Shown here piece by piece: positions 52,884 through 61,576 of a stretch of 64,000 bases of DNA. The position numbers and the translations under genes are program-made. Origin of the DNA: Bacteroidales bacterium UBA3844. GTDB lineage: Bacteria; Bacteroidota; Bacteroidia; Bacteroidales; Paludibacteraceae. Position 1 is the stretch's first letter, and each line of letters opens with the position of its first letter. The stretch covers positions 60,306-124,305 of the forward strand of contig DGHQ01000004.1 in assembly GCA_002392915.1 (NCBI GenBank), written 5' to 3'. The notes below the pieces were generated by a model. The model had not been told where the DNA came from, searched no databases, and saw only the letters and a list, made by a program, of their open reading frames with translations.

Positions 52884-53903
52884 TTAAAAGATCCTCCAAC
52901 CTGCTTTAATGGAAAAGTTTGTGCGTATAGTGTAAAACCTTCTGTAAAGGCCTTCATAGATTTCTTCCGGCAAGCAATCGTTTTTCGGATAAAAACTTAC
53001 ATCGAAGCCAAGCAAGAATTTATTAATAACCATATTAGCTTCAAGGCCAACACCTACACAAAATCTATCAGACCCATACTTGCCTCCATAACTGTTGTGC
53101 TTAAAAACACCGTGTTCCGGACTAGGATAAAAATCATAATACTCTCGGCACACTCCATTCAAGCCATAAGCAAATCGCGGACCTATCAATAAGGATCCCC
53201 AAAAATCCTCATCATCAGCCTTTCGGTAGCCAAAAAACAAAGGAATATCCAAAAAACGTTTTGTGTTACGCATATAATTGCCCGGCAAAAACTCATTATA
53301 TATGGATTGTTTCGCGAATCCGACACCCGAACTTATAAAAAGATGTTTAGTCAACCCTACGTCACAACGGACCTCTATATTATATCCTAAATTCTCAAAA
53401 AGTCCATCCTCTTCTTCTTCAAAATCCAATGCACCAGAAAAACCTCTGTATGACACTCCAAATCCAAGATTAGCGAAAAGCATAAACCTATCAAGATCAC
53501 AATCTTTAGATACATATGTACTTGTATTGTCACTTGTACTTGTCATATAATTAGCATCGTCTTCCACCACAACAACGACATCACCTCCATGATGGTGATG
53601 GTGGTGAGGTGGCTGAGAATGATGATGAGCATGACCAGATGCTGGTGTATGAGGTTTCGCTTGTGGACGTTCAGGACGAGTGTCACTTGGTCTGGCAGGT
53701 CTCGTCTCGACTGGTCTGGCAGACCTTTCATTACGCGACGTCTTTTTATTTTCGTTTTCACTTTTGTTTTTATTGTCACTACTGCTCCTCTGTGCCAAGA
53801 GCATATCATCATTGAATTCTTCCGATTCAGATGAGAAAACAGGTGTCGTCAATGCAGACAACAACAAAACAGAGAAAAGCTTATAAATTTTTCCGCTAAT
53901 CAT
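52884..53903 (-). CDS. Outer-membrane beta-barrel protein with His-rich and Arg/Pro-rich linker
   Basis: 339 aa. Signal peptide (KIYKLFSVLLLSALTTPVFS), then a disordered segment of Asn/Lys/Glu, Arg-Pro repeats (TRPARPSDTRPERPQ), and a His cluster (HAHHHSQPPHHHHHHGGD) followed by VVVVVEDD. The C-terminal 220 residues look like a beta barrel of the PorT/OmpA-like type, ending in ...FSIKAGWRIF, a terminal aromatic expected of outer-membrane barrels. The His cluster could bind metal ions; inference only. Confidence 0.7.
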   Translation of the reverse strand: MISGKIYKLFSVLLLSALTTPVFSSESEEFNDDMLLAQRSSSDNKNKSENENKKTSRNERSARPVETRPARPSDTRPERPQAKPHTPASGHAHHHSQPPHHHHHHGGDVVVVVEDDANYMTSTSDNTSTYVSKDCDLDRFMLFANLGFGVSYRGFSGALDFEEEEDGLFENLGYNIEVRCDVGLTKHLFISSGVGFAKQSIYNEFLPGNYMRNTKRFLDIPLFFGYRKADDEDFWGSLLIGPRFAYGLNGVCREYYDFYPSPEHGVFKHNSYGGKYGSDRFCVGVGLEANMVINKFLLGFDVSFYPKNDCLPEEIYEGLYRRFYTIRTNFSIKAGWRIF

Positions 53904-53926
53904 AAATTCATAAATTTATTGTAAAA

Positions 53927-53948
53927 AAGACGAGGTTTCCCCCGTCTT
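53927..53948 (-). terminator. Terminator after the TonB-domain gene
   Basis: Stem GAAGACGGGG-type on the minus strand (53948-53943 with 53932-53927 plus two inner pairs), followed by TTTTTT. Confidence 0.7.
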
Positions 53949-53972
53949 CATGATATCAGTTCCAAATTCAAA

Positions 53973-54377
53973 TCATTTTTTATTTGTTTGAGGCAACGTG
54001 AATCTAATAGGCAGCATCAGACGGCTGCGTGTCTTTACACCGTTCATCTCAGCAGCCACCCAGTTTGGCATAACCCCCACCACTCTTTTAGCCTCAGCAT
54101 CAAGCTTTGGATCAACCGACTGCTCCATACGGATTCCTGTGATCGAGCCGTCTCTCTCAACAATGAAGGAGACAATCACCTCTCCATCCACCTTCTTGTC
54201 GATACACTCCTGAGGATATTTCACATTCTCCGACAGCCACGTCGCCAAAGCAGACTGCCCCCCAGGGAAATACGCGTGTTGATTAGCTTTCACAGTCAGT
54301 TCCTCTCCTTCCGCAAAAACGGAAGATGAAAGCATCAACATAAACAACGATATTATTACAGTAATTATGTTTTTCAT
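53973..54377 (-). CDS. Exported protein with TonB C-terminal domain
   Basis: 134 aa from ATG 54377. Signal peptide (ITVIISLFMLMLSSSVFA), then only a TonB C-terminal domain: WLSENVKYPQECIDKKVDGE, VSFIVERDGSITGIRM. It lacks the transmembrane anchor and proline-rich spacer of true TonB, so it is a free periplasmic TonB-like domain. The -7 box at 54409-54402 (TATCTTTG) excludes the upstream in-frame start at 54404. Confidence 0.75.
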   Translation of the reverse strand: MKNIITVIISLFMLMLSSSVFAEGEELTVKANQHAYFPGGQSALATWLSENVKYPQECIDKKVDGEVIVSFIVERDGSITGIRMEQSVDPKLDAEAKRVVGVMPNWVAAEMNGVKTRSRLMLPIRFTLPQTNKK

Positions 54378-54401
54378 AGCCCTAATCTTTAATTGTTTCG
54401 A

Positions 54402-54409
54402 CAAAGATA
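54402..54409 (-). promoter_or_regulatory. -7 element of the TonB-domain gene
   Basis: TATCTTTG on the minus strand, 24 bases before ATG 54377. Confidence 0.55.
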
Positions 54410-54502
54410 AGAAATCAATATGAAATGTGAAAATTCAAGCCCAAAATCAGCCAAGAATCTAATAATTCATCACTTTTTTAAGGTTGCTAATTACAAATTT
54501 AT

Positions 54503-54510
54503 TATTTTTG
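54503..54510 (+). promoter_or_regulatory. -7 element of ilvD
   Basis: TATTTTTG, 39 bases before the ilvD start. Confidence 0.6.
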
Positions 54511-54549
54511 CAGGATAATTATTTAGAATTCGTTTAATAGATACAGATA

Positions 54550-56382
54550 ATGAAACATCAACTTCGCAGTGCATTCAGCACAGAGGGACGCAGAATGGCA
54601 GGAGCAAGAGCTCTTTGGGTGGCAAACGGTATGAAACGCGAGCAGATGGGCAAGCCTATCATCGCTATCGCCAACAGCTTCACTCAGTTCGTGCCAGGAC
54701 ATACACATCTTCATGAAATCGGACAGAAAGTTAAGGCTGAGATTGAAAAACTTGGATGCTTCGCAGCTGAGTTCAACACAATCGCTATCGACGATGGTAT
54801 CGCTATGGGCCACGATGGTATGCTATACTCTCTTCCTAGCCGTGACTTGATTGCAGACTCTGTGGAGTATATGGTGAACGCCCACAAGGCAGACGCATTG
54901 GTTTGTATCTCAAACTGTGATAAGATCACTCCAGGTATGTTGATCGCCACTATGCGTCTCAACATCCCTACAATCTTTGTTTCAGGAGGTGCGATGGAGG
55001 CTGGCAAACTAGAGGGAAGCCACGACCTTGACCTTATCGACGCCATGATTCAGAGTGCTGACGAGTCGGTTTCTGACGAGCAGGTCGCTAAGATTGAGAA
55101 CGCAGCGTGCCCAGGATGCGGATGCTGTTCAGGTATCTTCACAGCTAACTCGATGAACTGTCTTAACGAGGTGCTTGGTTTCGCATTGCCAGGAAACGGT
55201 ACAATCGTTGCGACTCACAAGAACCGTGAGCAGCTATTCATGGATGCAGCAAAGATGATTGTAGAGAATGCATATAAATATTATAGAGACGGTGATGAAA
55301 GCGTACTTCCTAGAAGCATCGCCACTCGCCAGGCATTCTTGAACGCCATGACTCTTGATATCGCAATGGGTGGTTCGACAAACACAGTGCTTCACCTTCT
55401 TGCTATCGCTCAGGAAGGCGGCGTAGATTTCAAGATGGACGACATCGACTCTCTTTCAAAAGTCACTCCTTGCTTGTGCAAAGTCGCTCCTAACACTCAA
55501 AAATACCATATCCAGGATTTGAACCGTGCTGGAGGAATCCTTTCTATCATGAATGAGCTTGACAAAGCAGGATTGATAGACAGAAGTGTTAAGCGTGTAG
55601 ACGGAATGACTATCGGCGAAGCTATCGACAAATACGCGATCACAAAACCTACTCACTGTGAGAAGGCAGAGAAGATCTACAAGAGTACAGCAGCCAACAA
55701 GTTCTCTATCAAGATGGGTTCTCAGGAAACATATTGGGACTCATTCGATACAGACCGTGCCAACGGATGTATCCGTGACATTGAGCACGCATACTCAAAA
55801 GATGGCGGTATGGCAATCTTGAAGGGAAACATCGCTCTTGACGGATGTGTTGTCAAGACAGCAGGTGTGGACGAGAGCATCTGGAAATTCGCCGGACCAG
55901 CAAAAGTGTTCAACTCTCAGGATGACGCATGTAAGGGAATCTTGAACGGCAGCGTCGTTTCTGGAGACGTGGTTGTCATCACACATGAAGGGCCTAAGGG
56001 AGGACCAGGAATGCAGGAGATGCTCTACCCTACTTCATATATCAAATCACGTCATCTTGGAAAAGAGTGTGCTTTGATCACAGACGGACGTTTCTCAGGA
56101 GGAACATCAGGTTTGTCAATCGGACACATCTCACCAGAGGCAGCAAGCGGCGGCAACATCGGTCTTGTACGCGACGGAGATATCATCGAGATTGATATCC
56201 CAGCACGTAAGATTTCAGTCCGTTTGTCAGACGCTGAATTGGCAGAGCGCCGCAAAGCAGAAGAGGCTAAGGGTAAGGACGCATGGAAGCCTAAGCGTGA
56301 CCGCGTCGTCTCAAAGGCTTTGAGAGCATACGCTTCAATGGTGGCATCTGCCGACAAGGGCGGTGTCCGTATCGTTGATTAA
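54550..56382 (+). CDS. ilvD: Dihydroxy-acid dehydratase
   Basis: 610 aa, normal length. Iron-sulfur and active-site cysteines: ISNCDKITPGM, CPGCGCCSGIFTANSMNC; C-terminal GRFSGGTSGLSIGHISPEA. Converts dihydroxy-isovalerate and dihydroxy-methylvalerate into the keto acids for valine and isoleucine. First gene of an ilvD-ilvB-ilvN group. Confidence 0.96.
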   Translation: MKHQLRSAFSTEGRRMAGARALWVANGMKREQMGKPIIAIANSFTQFVPGHTHLHEIGQKVKAEIEKLGCFAAEFNTIAIDDGIAMGHDGMLYSLPSRDLIADSVEYMVNAHKADALVCISNCDKITPGMLIATMRLNIPTIFVSGGAMEAGKLEGSHDLDLIDAMIQSADESVSDEQVAKIENAACPGCGCCSGIFTANSMNCLNEVLGFALPGNGTIVATHKNREQLFMDAAKMIVENAYKYYRDGDESVLPRSIATRQAFLNAMTLDIAMGGSTNTVLHLLAIAQEGGVDFKMDDIDSLSKVTPCLCKVAPNTQKYHIQDLNRAGGILSIMNELDKAGLIDRSVKRVDGMTIGEAIDKYAITKPTHCEKAEKIYKSTAANKFSIKMGSQETYWDSFDTDRANGCIRDIEHAYSKDGGMAILKGNIALDGCVVKTAGVDESIWKFAGPAKVFNSQDDACKGILNGSVVSGDVVVITHEGPKGGPGMQEMLYPTSYIKSRHLGKECALITDGRFSGGTSGLSIGHISPEAASGGNIGLVRDGDIIEIDIPARKISVRLSDAELAERRKAEEAKGKDAWKPKRDRVVSKALRAYASMVASADKGGVRIVD

Positions 56383-56433
56383 TAAGGTGGCATCCTTGTT
56401 TTTATGACAAATAATCATTAAAGTCATAATTAA

Positions 56434-56493
56434 GGATTGCAAAGGGCGGAACGCTCTTGCCCCACCAATCATCGCGAGCCCGAAAGGGCGAGC
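56434..56493 (-). repeat. Dispersed palindromic repeat, family 1, copy C (inverted)
   Basis: Reverse complement matches copies A and B, here between ilvD and ilvB. The remaining gap to 56630 shows no other feature. Confidence 0.7.
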
Positions 56494-56630
56494 AATCATA
56501 ACAAAATAGATTTAATAAACTAAGTAAATAAAAAGGTAATTATTGAGGCGTTGCCAAGATGCATAAAGCAGGTTCCAAACTTGCCCACAAAACAAAGACA
56601 ACACATTAGTATTACCATAAAAAGTCAGTT

Positions 56631-58322
56631 ATGAGTAATCAGATGAAAGGTGCGTACATTCTTATGGAGAGTCTTCTTAAAGAGAATGTCGACACTATTT
56701 TTGGCTATCCCGGAGGCAGCATCATGCCTACGTTCGATGCTCTGTACGACTATATGGACAAATTCAATTACGTCCTGACCCGTCATGAGCAAGGTGCAAC
56801 ACACGCGGCACAGGGATACGCACGAGTCAGTGGAAAGACTGGTGTTTGCTTAGTGACTTCAGGACCAGGTGCAACAAACGCAATCACAGGTATCGCAGAC
56901 GCAATGATGGACTCGACTCCACTTGTTGTGATCGCAGGTCAGGCTGGAGCCGCATTCCTTGGAACAGACGCATTCCAGGAAGTCGACTTGATTGGTTGCA
57001 CACTTCCTATCACAAAATGGTCTTACCAAATTCGTTCGGCCGCAGACATCGCTCCAGCAGTAGCTAAAGCTTTCCATATAGCAAATTCGGGAAGAAAAGG
57101 TCCCGTTGTGCTTGATTTTGCAAAAAACGCACAGGTGGAGATGGCTGAATTCAACTACGAGAAATGCCATTTCACTCGCGGTTATATCCCTTTCACAGCT
57201 ATTAAGCCGACGCAAATCGATGCGGCAGCTGAGATCATCAACAACGCCAAGAAACCTCTAGCATTGGTCGGACAAGGTGTAATCCTTGGCAATGCGGAAG
57301 CTGAGCTGAAAGCTTTCTTGGAAAAAGCGGACATCCCTGCAGGAAGCACACTCCTTGGTTTGTCGGCACTGCCTTCAGACCACCGTCTCAACAAGGGAAT
57401 GCTTGGAATGCACGGCAACGTCGGACCAAACATCAAGACTAACGAAGCCGACGTGATCATCGCCATCGGTATGCGTTTCGACGACCGTGTCACCGGAGAT
57501 TTGAAGACATACGCAAAACAGGCAAAGATTGTCCATCTTGATATCGACAACGCGGAGTTGGACAAGAATGTGAAAGCGACAGCCAAAGTGCTTGGCGACG
57601 TGAAGGCATCCCTTCCTGAACTTACACTCAAGATCAAAGAGGCCAAACATACCCAGTGGATCGAAAGTTTCCACGAGTATGAAGTAAAAGAGGATGAGAA
57701 AGTAATCCGTCCTGAGGTATATGCGACAGAAGGTCCATTGAAAATGGGTGAAGTTGTCCGCAAGATATCAGAGGCGACAAACAATGATGCTGTGCTTGTG
57801 ACAGACGTAGGTCAGAACCAGATCATGGCTGCCCGCTACTTCAAATTTACAAAATCACGCAGTGTTGTGACAAGTGGTGGACTTGGAACAATGGGATTCG
57901 GTATTCCAGCGGCAATCGGAGCCAAGATAGGAGCTCCAAAACGTACAGTCTGTATGTTTGCTGGCGACGGTGGATTCCAGATGACAATCCAAGAGTTGGG
58001 AACAATCATGGAGAAGCAGATCGGTGTGAAGATGATTATTCTGAACAACAACTACCTTGGCATGGTACGCCAGTGGCAGGAATTGTTCTTCAAGAAGAGA
58101 TATTCGTCTACGCCAATGATGAATCCTCATTTCAACACCATTGCTGACGCTTATGGAATCAAGAACGCAGAGGTCAGCACACGTGAGGAACTCGACGCAG
58201 CAATCAAAGAGATGTTTGCGGACGACAAACCATACCTATTGATAGCCAATTGCGAGGAGATGGGAATGGTTTATCCGATGGTTCCAGCAGGTGAGACTAT
58301 AACAAACATTCTTTTGGGATAA
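56631..58322 (+). CDS. ilvB: Acetolactate synthase, large subunit
   Basis: 563 aa. Thiamine-diphosphate enzyme with the substrate channel glutamate in LTRHEQGATHAAQGYAR, the FAD-binding middle domain, and the ThDP motif GDGGFQMTIQELGTIMEKQI ending in LNNN. Condenses pyruvate with pyruvate or 2-ketobutyrate; first step of branched-chain amino-acid synthesis. Its regulatory subunit follows 55 bases downstream. Confidence 0.96.
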   Translation: MSNQMKGAYILMESLLKENVDTIFGYPGGSIMPTFDALYDYMDKFNYVLTRHEQGATHAAQGYARVSGKTGVCLVTSGPGATNAITGIADAMMDSTPLVVIAGQAGAAFLGTDAFQEVDLIGCTLPITKWSYQIRSAADIAPAVAKAFHIANSGRKGPVVLDFAKNAQVEMAEFNYEKCHFTRGYIPFTAIKPTQIDAAAEIINNAKKPLALVGQGVILGNAEAELKAFLEKADIPAGSTLLGLSALPSDHRLNKGMLGMHGNVGPNIKTNEADVIIAIGMRFDDRVTGDLKTYAKQAKIVHLDIDNAELDKNVKATAKVLGDVKASLPELTLKIKEAKHTQWIESFHEYEVKEDEKVIRPEVYATEGPLKMGEVVRKISEATNNDAVLVTDVGQNQIMAARYFKFTKSRSVVTSGGLGTMGFGIPAAIGAKIGAPKRTVCMFAGDGGFQMTIQELGTIMEKQIGVKMIILNNNYLGMVRQWQELFFKKRYSSTPMMNPHFNTIADAYGIKNAEVSTREELDAAIKEMFADDKPYLLIANCEEMGMVYPMVPAGETITNILLG

Positions 58323-58333
58323 GAATAATTACC

Positions 58334-58361
58334 GTAGAGACGGGGAGCTCCCCGTCTCTAC
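58334..58361. repeat. 28-bp perfect palindrome between ilvB and ilvN
   Basis: GTAGAGACGGGGAG followed by its exact complement. No U-run follows, so it is a poor terminator. Related outer sequence occurs at 46860-46881. Confidence 0.75.
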
Positions 58362-58377
58362 ATAATTAGAAATAATT

Positions 58378-58995
58378 ATGGCAGATAATTTTAAGGCAAA
58401 GCAGTGCGGCAAGGAGTGTCAGAAATGCAATCCTGCAGAATGCAATGATGGAAAGAAGCTGTTCACTGTGACAGTTTTCTCAGAGAATCAGGTAGGCTTG
58501 CTAAACCAGATTTCCATAATCTTCACACGCCGTCGCCTAAACATAGAGAGTCTGAGTGTATCACAGTCGGCTCTACCAGGAATACATAAGTTTACTATCA
58601 CTACAATCACAGATGAAGACACCATCGAAAAAGTAGTGAAGCAGATTGACAAGAGAATCGACATCATCAAAAGTTTCTACAACGATGATTCCGACCTTGT
58701 ATATCAGGAAATTGCGATGTACAAAGTAGCCACTCAGGATTTCATCAACCTTGAGGGCACAGAGGAGTTGATCAGAAAGTACAACATCCGTATTCTTGAG
58801 ATCAACGAGACATGCGTGATATTCGAGAAAACAGGTCATACAGACGAGACACAAGGATTGTTCAACGAATTGAGCCAGAAGCTGCAGGTGCTTCAGTTCA
58901 TCCGTTCAGGTCGTGTGGCAATCACAAAGTCGAAAATCGAGCGTCTGAGCGACATGTTGGCCAATATAGAGGCTCACAAGATGATGTACGAGTAA
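58378..58995 (+). CDS. ilvN: Acetolactate synthase, small regulatory subunit
   Basis: 205 aa. N-terminal ACT domain (FTVTVFSENQVGLLNQISII, RRRLNIESLSVS) and the C-terminal region of long Bacteroidetes IlvN/IlvH. A Cys-rich start (QCGKECQKCNPAECNDG) precedes the ACT domain, which is unusual. It binds the end product (normally valine) and tunes IlvB. Confidence 0.9.
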   Translation: MADNFKAKQCGKECQKCNPAECNDGKKLFTVTVFSENQVGLLNQISIIFTRRRLNIESLSVSQSALPGIHKFTITTITDEDTIEKVVKQIDKRIDIIKSFYNDDSDLVYQEIAMYKVATQDFINLEGTEELIRKYNIRILEINETCVIFEKTGHTDETQGLFNELSQKLQVLQFIRSGRVAITKSKIERLSDMLANIEAHKMMYE

Positions 58996-59060
58996 AAACA
59001 ATTAATGGTTAATAATTAATAGTTAACAATTGGTGATTATATAGCAGTTGTCAAAACCGA

Positions 59061-59116
59061 GGATTGCAAAGGACGGAACGTCCTTACCCTCCCCACGCGA
59101 GTCCGTAGGACGAGCG
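59061..59116 (-). repeat. Dispersed palindromic repeat, family 1, copy D (inverted)
   Basis: Contains AAGGACG-GAA-CGTCCTT and GAGTCCGTAGGAC hairpins; reverse complement aligns with copies A and B. Confidence 0.7.
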
Positions 59117-59227
59117 TATAAAAATAGCGTGTTCGACAACTCGTATGTATAAAAGCCACAATAATTAGAATCGAGTAAAAATAAAGATTCGATCACATAT
59201 AAATAAAATATAAGCGTTTGCTTTTTG

Positions 59228-59365
59228 GTTCACCGAAATCGCCAATTTCAAATCAACCTATAAAAGTAAACGCTCGAGTGTGTGTGATACATACGCTTGG
59301 GCGTTGCTATAGGTTGAAGGTGTTTGGCGATACCTGGTGAACTTGGCAATGTCCAAGTTTTTTTT
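59228..59365 (+). ncRNA. Rod-like leader RNA with terminator abutting the HTH gene
   Basis: Four nested perfect or near-perfect arms form one rod: GTTCACC (59228-59234) with GGTGAAC (59336-59342), TCGCCA (59239-59244) with TGGCGA (59325-59330), a 10-bp arm (59253-59262 with 59308-59317), and AACGCTC (59269-59275) with GGGCGTT (59299-59305). It is followed by an intrinsic terminator AACTTGG-CAATGT-CCAAGTT (59340-59359) whose T-run ends at 59365, directly before ATG 59366. The terminator's left arm overlaps the rod's closing arm by three bases, so the two may compete. No known riboswitch class recognised. Confidence 0.6.
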
Positions 59366-59596
59366 ATGGAGAAAAAAGAAAGTCTACATGTTGGAAAAAT
59401 GATAGAGGCATATTTGAAAGAAAATGGTGTCTCTAAAGTTAAATTTGCCCAAATGATCCCATGTTCTCGTGTAACAGTCTACAATATTCTAAACAGTCCA
59501 AATATAAATACCCAAACACTACAACATATCTGCAAAATCCTCAATCACGATTTCTTTCTAGACATAAGCAGCCAGCATATACAATGTAAAGAATAG
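59366..59596 (+). CDS. Small XRE-like helix-turn-helix protein
   Basis: 76 aa from ATG 59366 (a TTG at 59324 is in frame but lies inside the leader structure). A helix-turn-helix core, VSKVKFAQMIPCSRVTVYNI, matches XRE/Cro-type folds; the rest is a short C-terminal arm. Likely a transcriptional regulator. A 12-bp palindrome lies two bases after its stop. The position of the terminator immediately before its start suggests expression by read-through or antitermination. Confidence 0.65.
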   Translation: MEKKESLHVGKMIEAYLKENGVSKVKFAQMIPCSRVTVYNILNSPNINTQTLQHICKILNHDFFLDISSQHIQCKE

Positions 59597-59597
59597 A

Positions 59598-59609
59598 TTT
59601 ACATGTAAA
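59598..59609. promoter_or_regulatory. 12-bp perfect palindrome, possible operator
   Basis: TTTACATGTAAA lies just after the HTH gene and 45 bases before the next -7 box; ATGTAAAG is also repeated nearby. Confidence 0.35.
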
Positions 59610-59652
59610 GTGATGCTTGACACATAAACTTAAATTGAAATCTTTCGAATGT

Positions 59653-59660
59653 TATATTTG
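59653..59660 (+). promoter_or_regulatory. -7 element for the two-gene unit 59744-61544
   Basis: TATATTTG, 83 bases before the first start. Confidence 0.5.
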
Positions 59661-59743
59661 CGAAAAAGGACTAAACTTAGTTGGTCCACCACAGGTGTTC
59701 TTTATAAACACATAACTATATTTATCAACTAAAAGGATTGATT

Positions 59744-60745
59744 ATGGGATCATATTGGAAAGAAAAGGAAGAGTATGAACGAAGAAAAAGGGATGACGAA
59801 ACAAATCGTGCAATTATAGGATTTATATTATCCGTTATTGGAATAATTTTGACTTTTATATTCTCGAATATTTTAGCTCCATTAATTTCAAAATATCCAA
59901 AGGCATCTTTTGTTGTCATTTTAGCAGTATGTATAGGTTGTTATTTTTATTTTGCTAATAAAGACTCTTTTAGAGAATCTCAAATCGAAAAATTTGAAGA
60001 TTTCGCAAGTAATTTTTCTCAAGATGAGAACTATTGTAAACAACATATAGGCCAAATTGTCGTTGCAGAAGGATATAAAAAAGTATCTTACAAAAACATT
60101 GAACTTTCTGCAAAAAAAATCATGTCATCAATCATAGATAGTATGCCTCAAAACTATACAGGTGATGATGTTGAAAACGAATTATGTTATGGTAAATTTT
60201 CGAAAGTCTCGAATAATAAATATGTCTATCAATTAAAAAAAGTTTCCGATGAATCATTAGTTAAACTATTTGAGTTTACATATGAAAATAAAGAATGGTA
60301 TCTCACGAAAATACAGAGAGGTGGCGAAGGTATTGATATAATTACAGTCAATGATTCCACAAATATCTCTGTTAATCCCAACGTCAATGAAACAAATTTC
60401 ATTAGTATTGAAGGTTTTAATATTTACGTTCCTAAAAATTTTGTTCTCCACAATAGGATGGTAAACACGTATGTTTTGTTTGATAATATAGGTGGCGATT
60501 CTATGTACTTTAGTTATGAAATACTTTCCATTCCCAAAGGTCCATGGGATTTGAATCCCAATGCTTGCAAAGCTGACTATACAGGTAGTGCAAATGAACT
60601 ATATGTTTCAAAAAATGGTGAAGATGAAATGTCTTCCATTTGGAGAGAATACAAGAAAAACGACAAATGGTGTTTATTGGAGGTCTCTTACAGTGACGAT
60701 GAATGCCTTAGCGATGTCTATGATTTTTTAGCAAAATCCAATTAA
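59744..60745 (+). CDS. Two-helix membrane protein, unknown function
   Basis: 333 aa from ATG 59744. A charged start (SYWKEKEEYERRKRDDE), two hydrophobic helices (about 28-47 IIGFILSVIGIILTFIFS and 58-75 SFVVILAVCIGCYFYF), and a soluble domain of about 250 residues with no family match. AT-rich codons stand out against the ilv genes. It is followed 22 bases later by the next gene. Confidence 0.6.
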   Translation: MGSYWKEKEEYERRKRDDETNRAIIGFILSVIGIILTFIFSNILAPLISKYPKASFVVILAVCIGCYFYFANKDSFRESQIEKFEDFASNFSQDENYCKQHIGQIVVAEGYKKVSYKNIELSAKKIMSSIIDSMPQNYTGDDVENELCYGKFSKVSNNKYVYQLKKVSDESLVKLFEFTYENKEWYLTKIQRGGEGIDIITVNDSTNISVNPNVNETNFISIEGFNIYVPKNFVLHNRMVNTYVLFDNIGGDSMYFSYEILSIPKGPWDLNPNACKADYTGSANELYVSKNGEDEMSSIWREYKKNDKWCLLEVSYSDDECLSDVYDFLAKSN

Positions 60746-60767
60746 TGTAAAAATAAAAAGATTGATT

Positions 60768-61544
60768 ATGAATGAAGAATTAGAAAAATTGTTTGATGAG
60801 TGGAAAAACAGACTCAAGGAAAATGGAGACGGTGATTTTTTCACAAAAGATGGACTTCTACGTCAAAACAACAAATCAGATGAGCAAATAGAAGAAGAGT
60901 GGTTTTCTTCAGAAAAGAGAATCTTGATTCTATTGAAAGATCAGAATCAAGATGGCTCACAAAAATGGGATGAGGATATTCGAGATTGGTTTAAAGACAC
61001 ATCCAGTGACTGTTGTAAATCATTACAACAGAAACAGAAAAATCGTAATCTCGATATTCAATTCATAAAAAGAATAGCCTTTCTTCTTTGGGGATTATCA
61101 AAAGCGGACAAAAATAGTGACTGGCAGTGTAATGATGTTGCAATGCATTTTGATGAAGTGAAAGAATTCATCAACAAACAACCGTTCGCATTGGTAGAGT
61201 GTAAAAAAACTCCAGGCAACGGATGTCTCGATGATAAGTTGCTGAAAAAACACCTACATGATTACGGAGATTTATTGAAAAAAGAGATTGACATATTAAA
61301 CCCCAATATGATAATATGCACAAGTCAGCATATCTACGATTTTGTTGTAAAATCATATCCCAAAGAATTAATACAAACATTGGAGGGGCATAATAGTATA
61401 CGAATCATACAAAACGGCAATAAACCAGATACATTGATTTTCTGTTCGTATCACCCTAGCGATCGATATGGTGATGAACATTTCTACGAGGGAGTCATGA
61501 ATCATTATAGAGAATATTTGCGTAATCGTACTAACGGTGCATAA
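60768..61544 (+). CDS. Uracil-DNA-glycosylase-fold-like protein (tentative)
   Basis: 258 aa from ATG 60768. The order RILILLKDQNQDG, then LNPNMIICTSQHIYDF, then IFCSYHPSDRYGDEHF resembles the phosphate loop, middle strand and HPS loop of the UDG superfamily. The classical GEAPG residues are not conserved, so an inactive or altered role is possible. Co-transcribed with the membrane protein. Confidence 0.5.
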   Translation: MNEELEKLFDEWKNRLKENGDGDFFTKDGLLRQNNKSDEQIEEEWFSSEKRILILLKDQNQDGSQKWDEDIRDWFKDTSSDCCKSLQQKQKNRNLDIQFIKRIAFLLWGLSKADKNSDWQCNDVAMHFDEVKEFINKQPFALVECKKTPGNGCLDDKLLKKHLHDYGDLLKKEIDILNPNMIICTSQHIYDFVVKSYPKELIQTLEGHNSIRIIQNGNKPDTLIFCSYHPSDRYGDEHFYEGVMNHYREYLRNRTNGA

Positions 61545-61576
61545 TCTGCTACTACAGGGTGCAACTCTACGGCAAA

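Noticed and set aside
59228..59365. Type III toxin-antitoxin RNA (ToxIN-like repeats)
   Set aside because: There are no tandem repeats and the downstream protein is an HTH domain, not an endoribonuclease.
60768..61544. Confident assignment as active uracil-DNA glycosylase
   Set aside because: Only the HPS loop and general strand order match; the catalytic loop residues are not recognisable.
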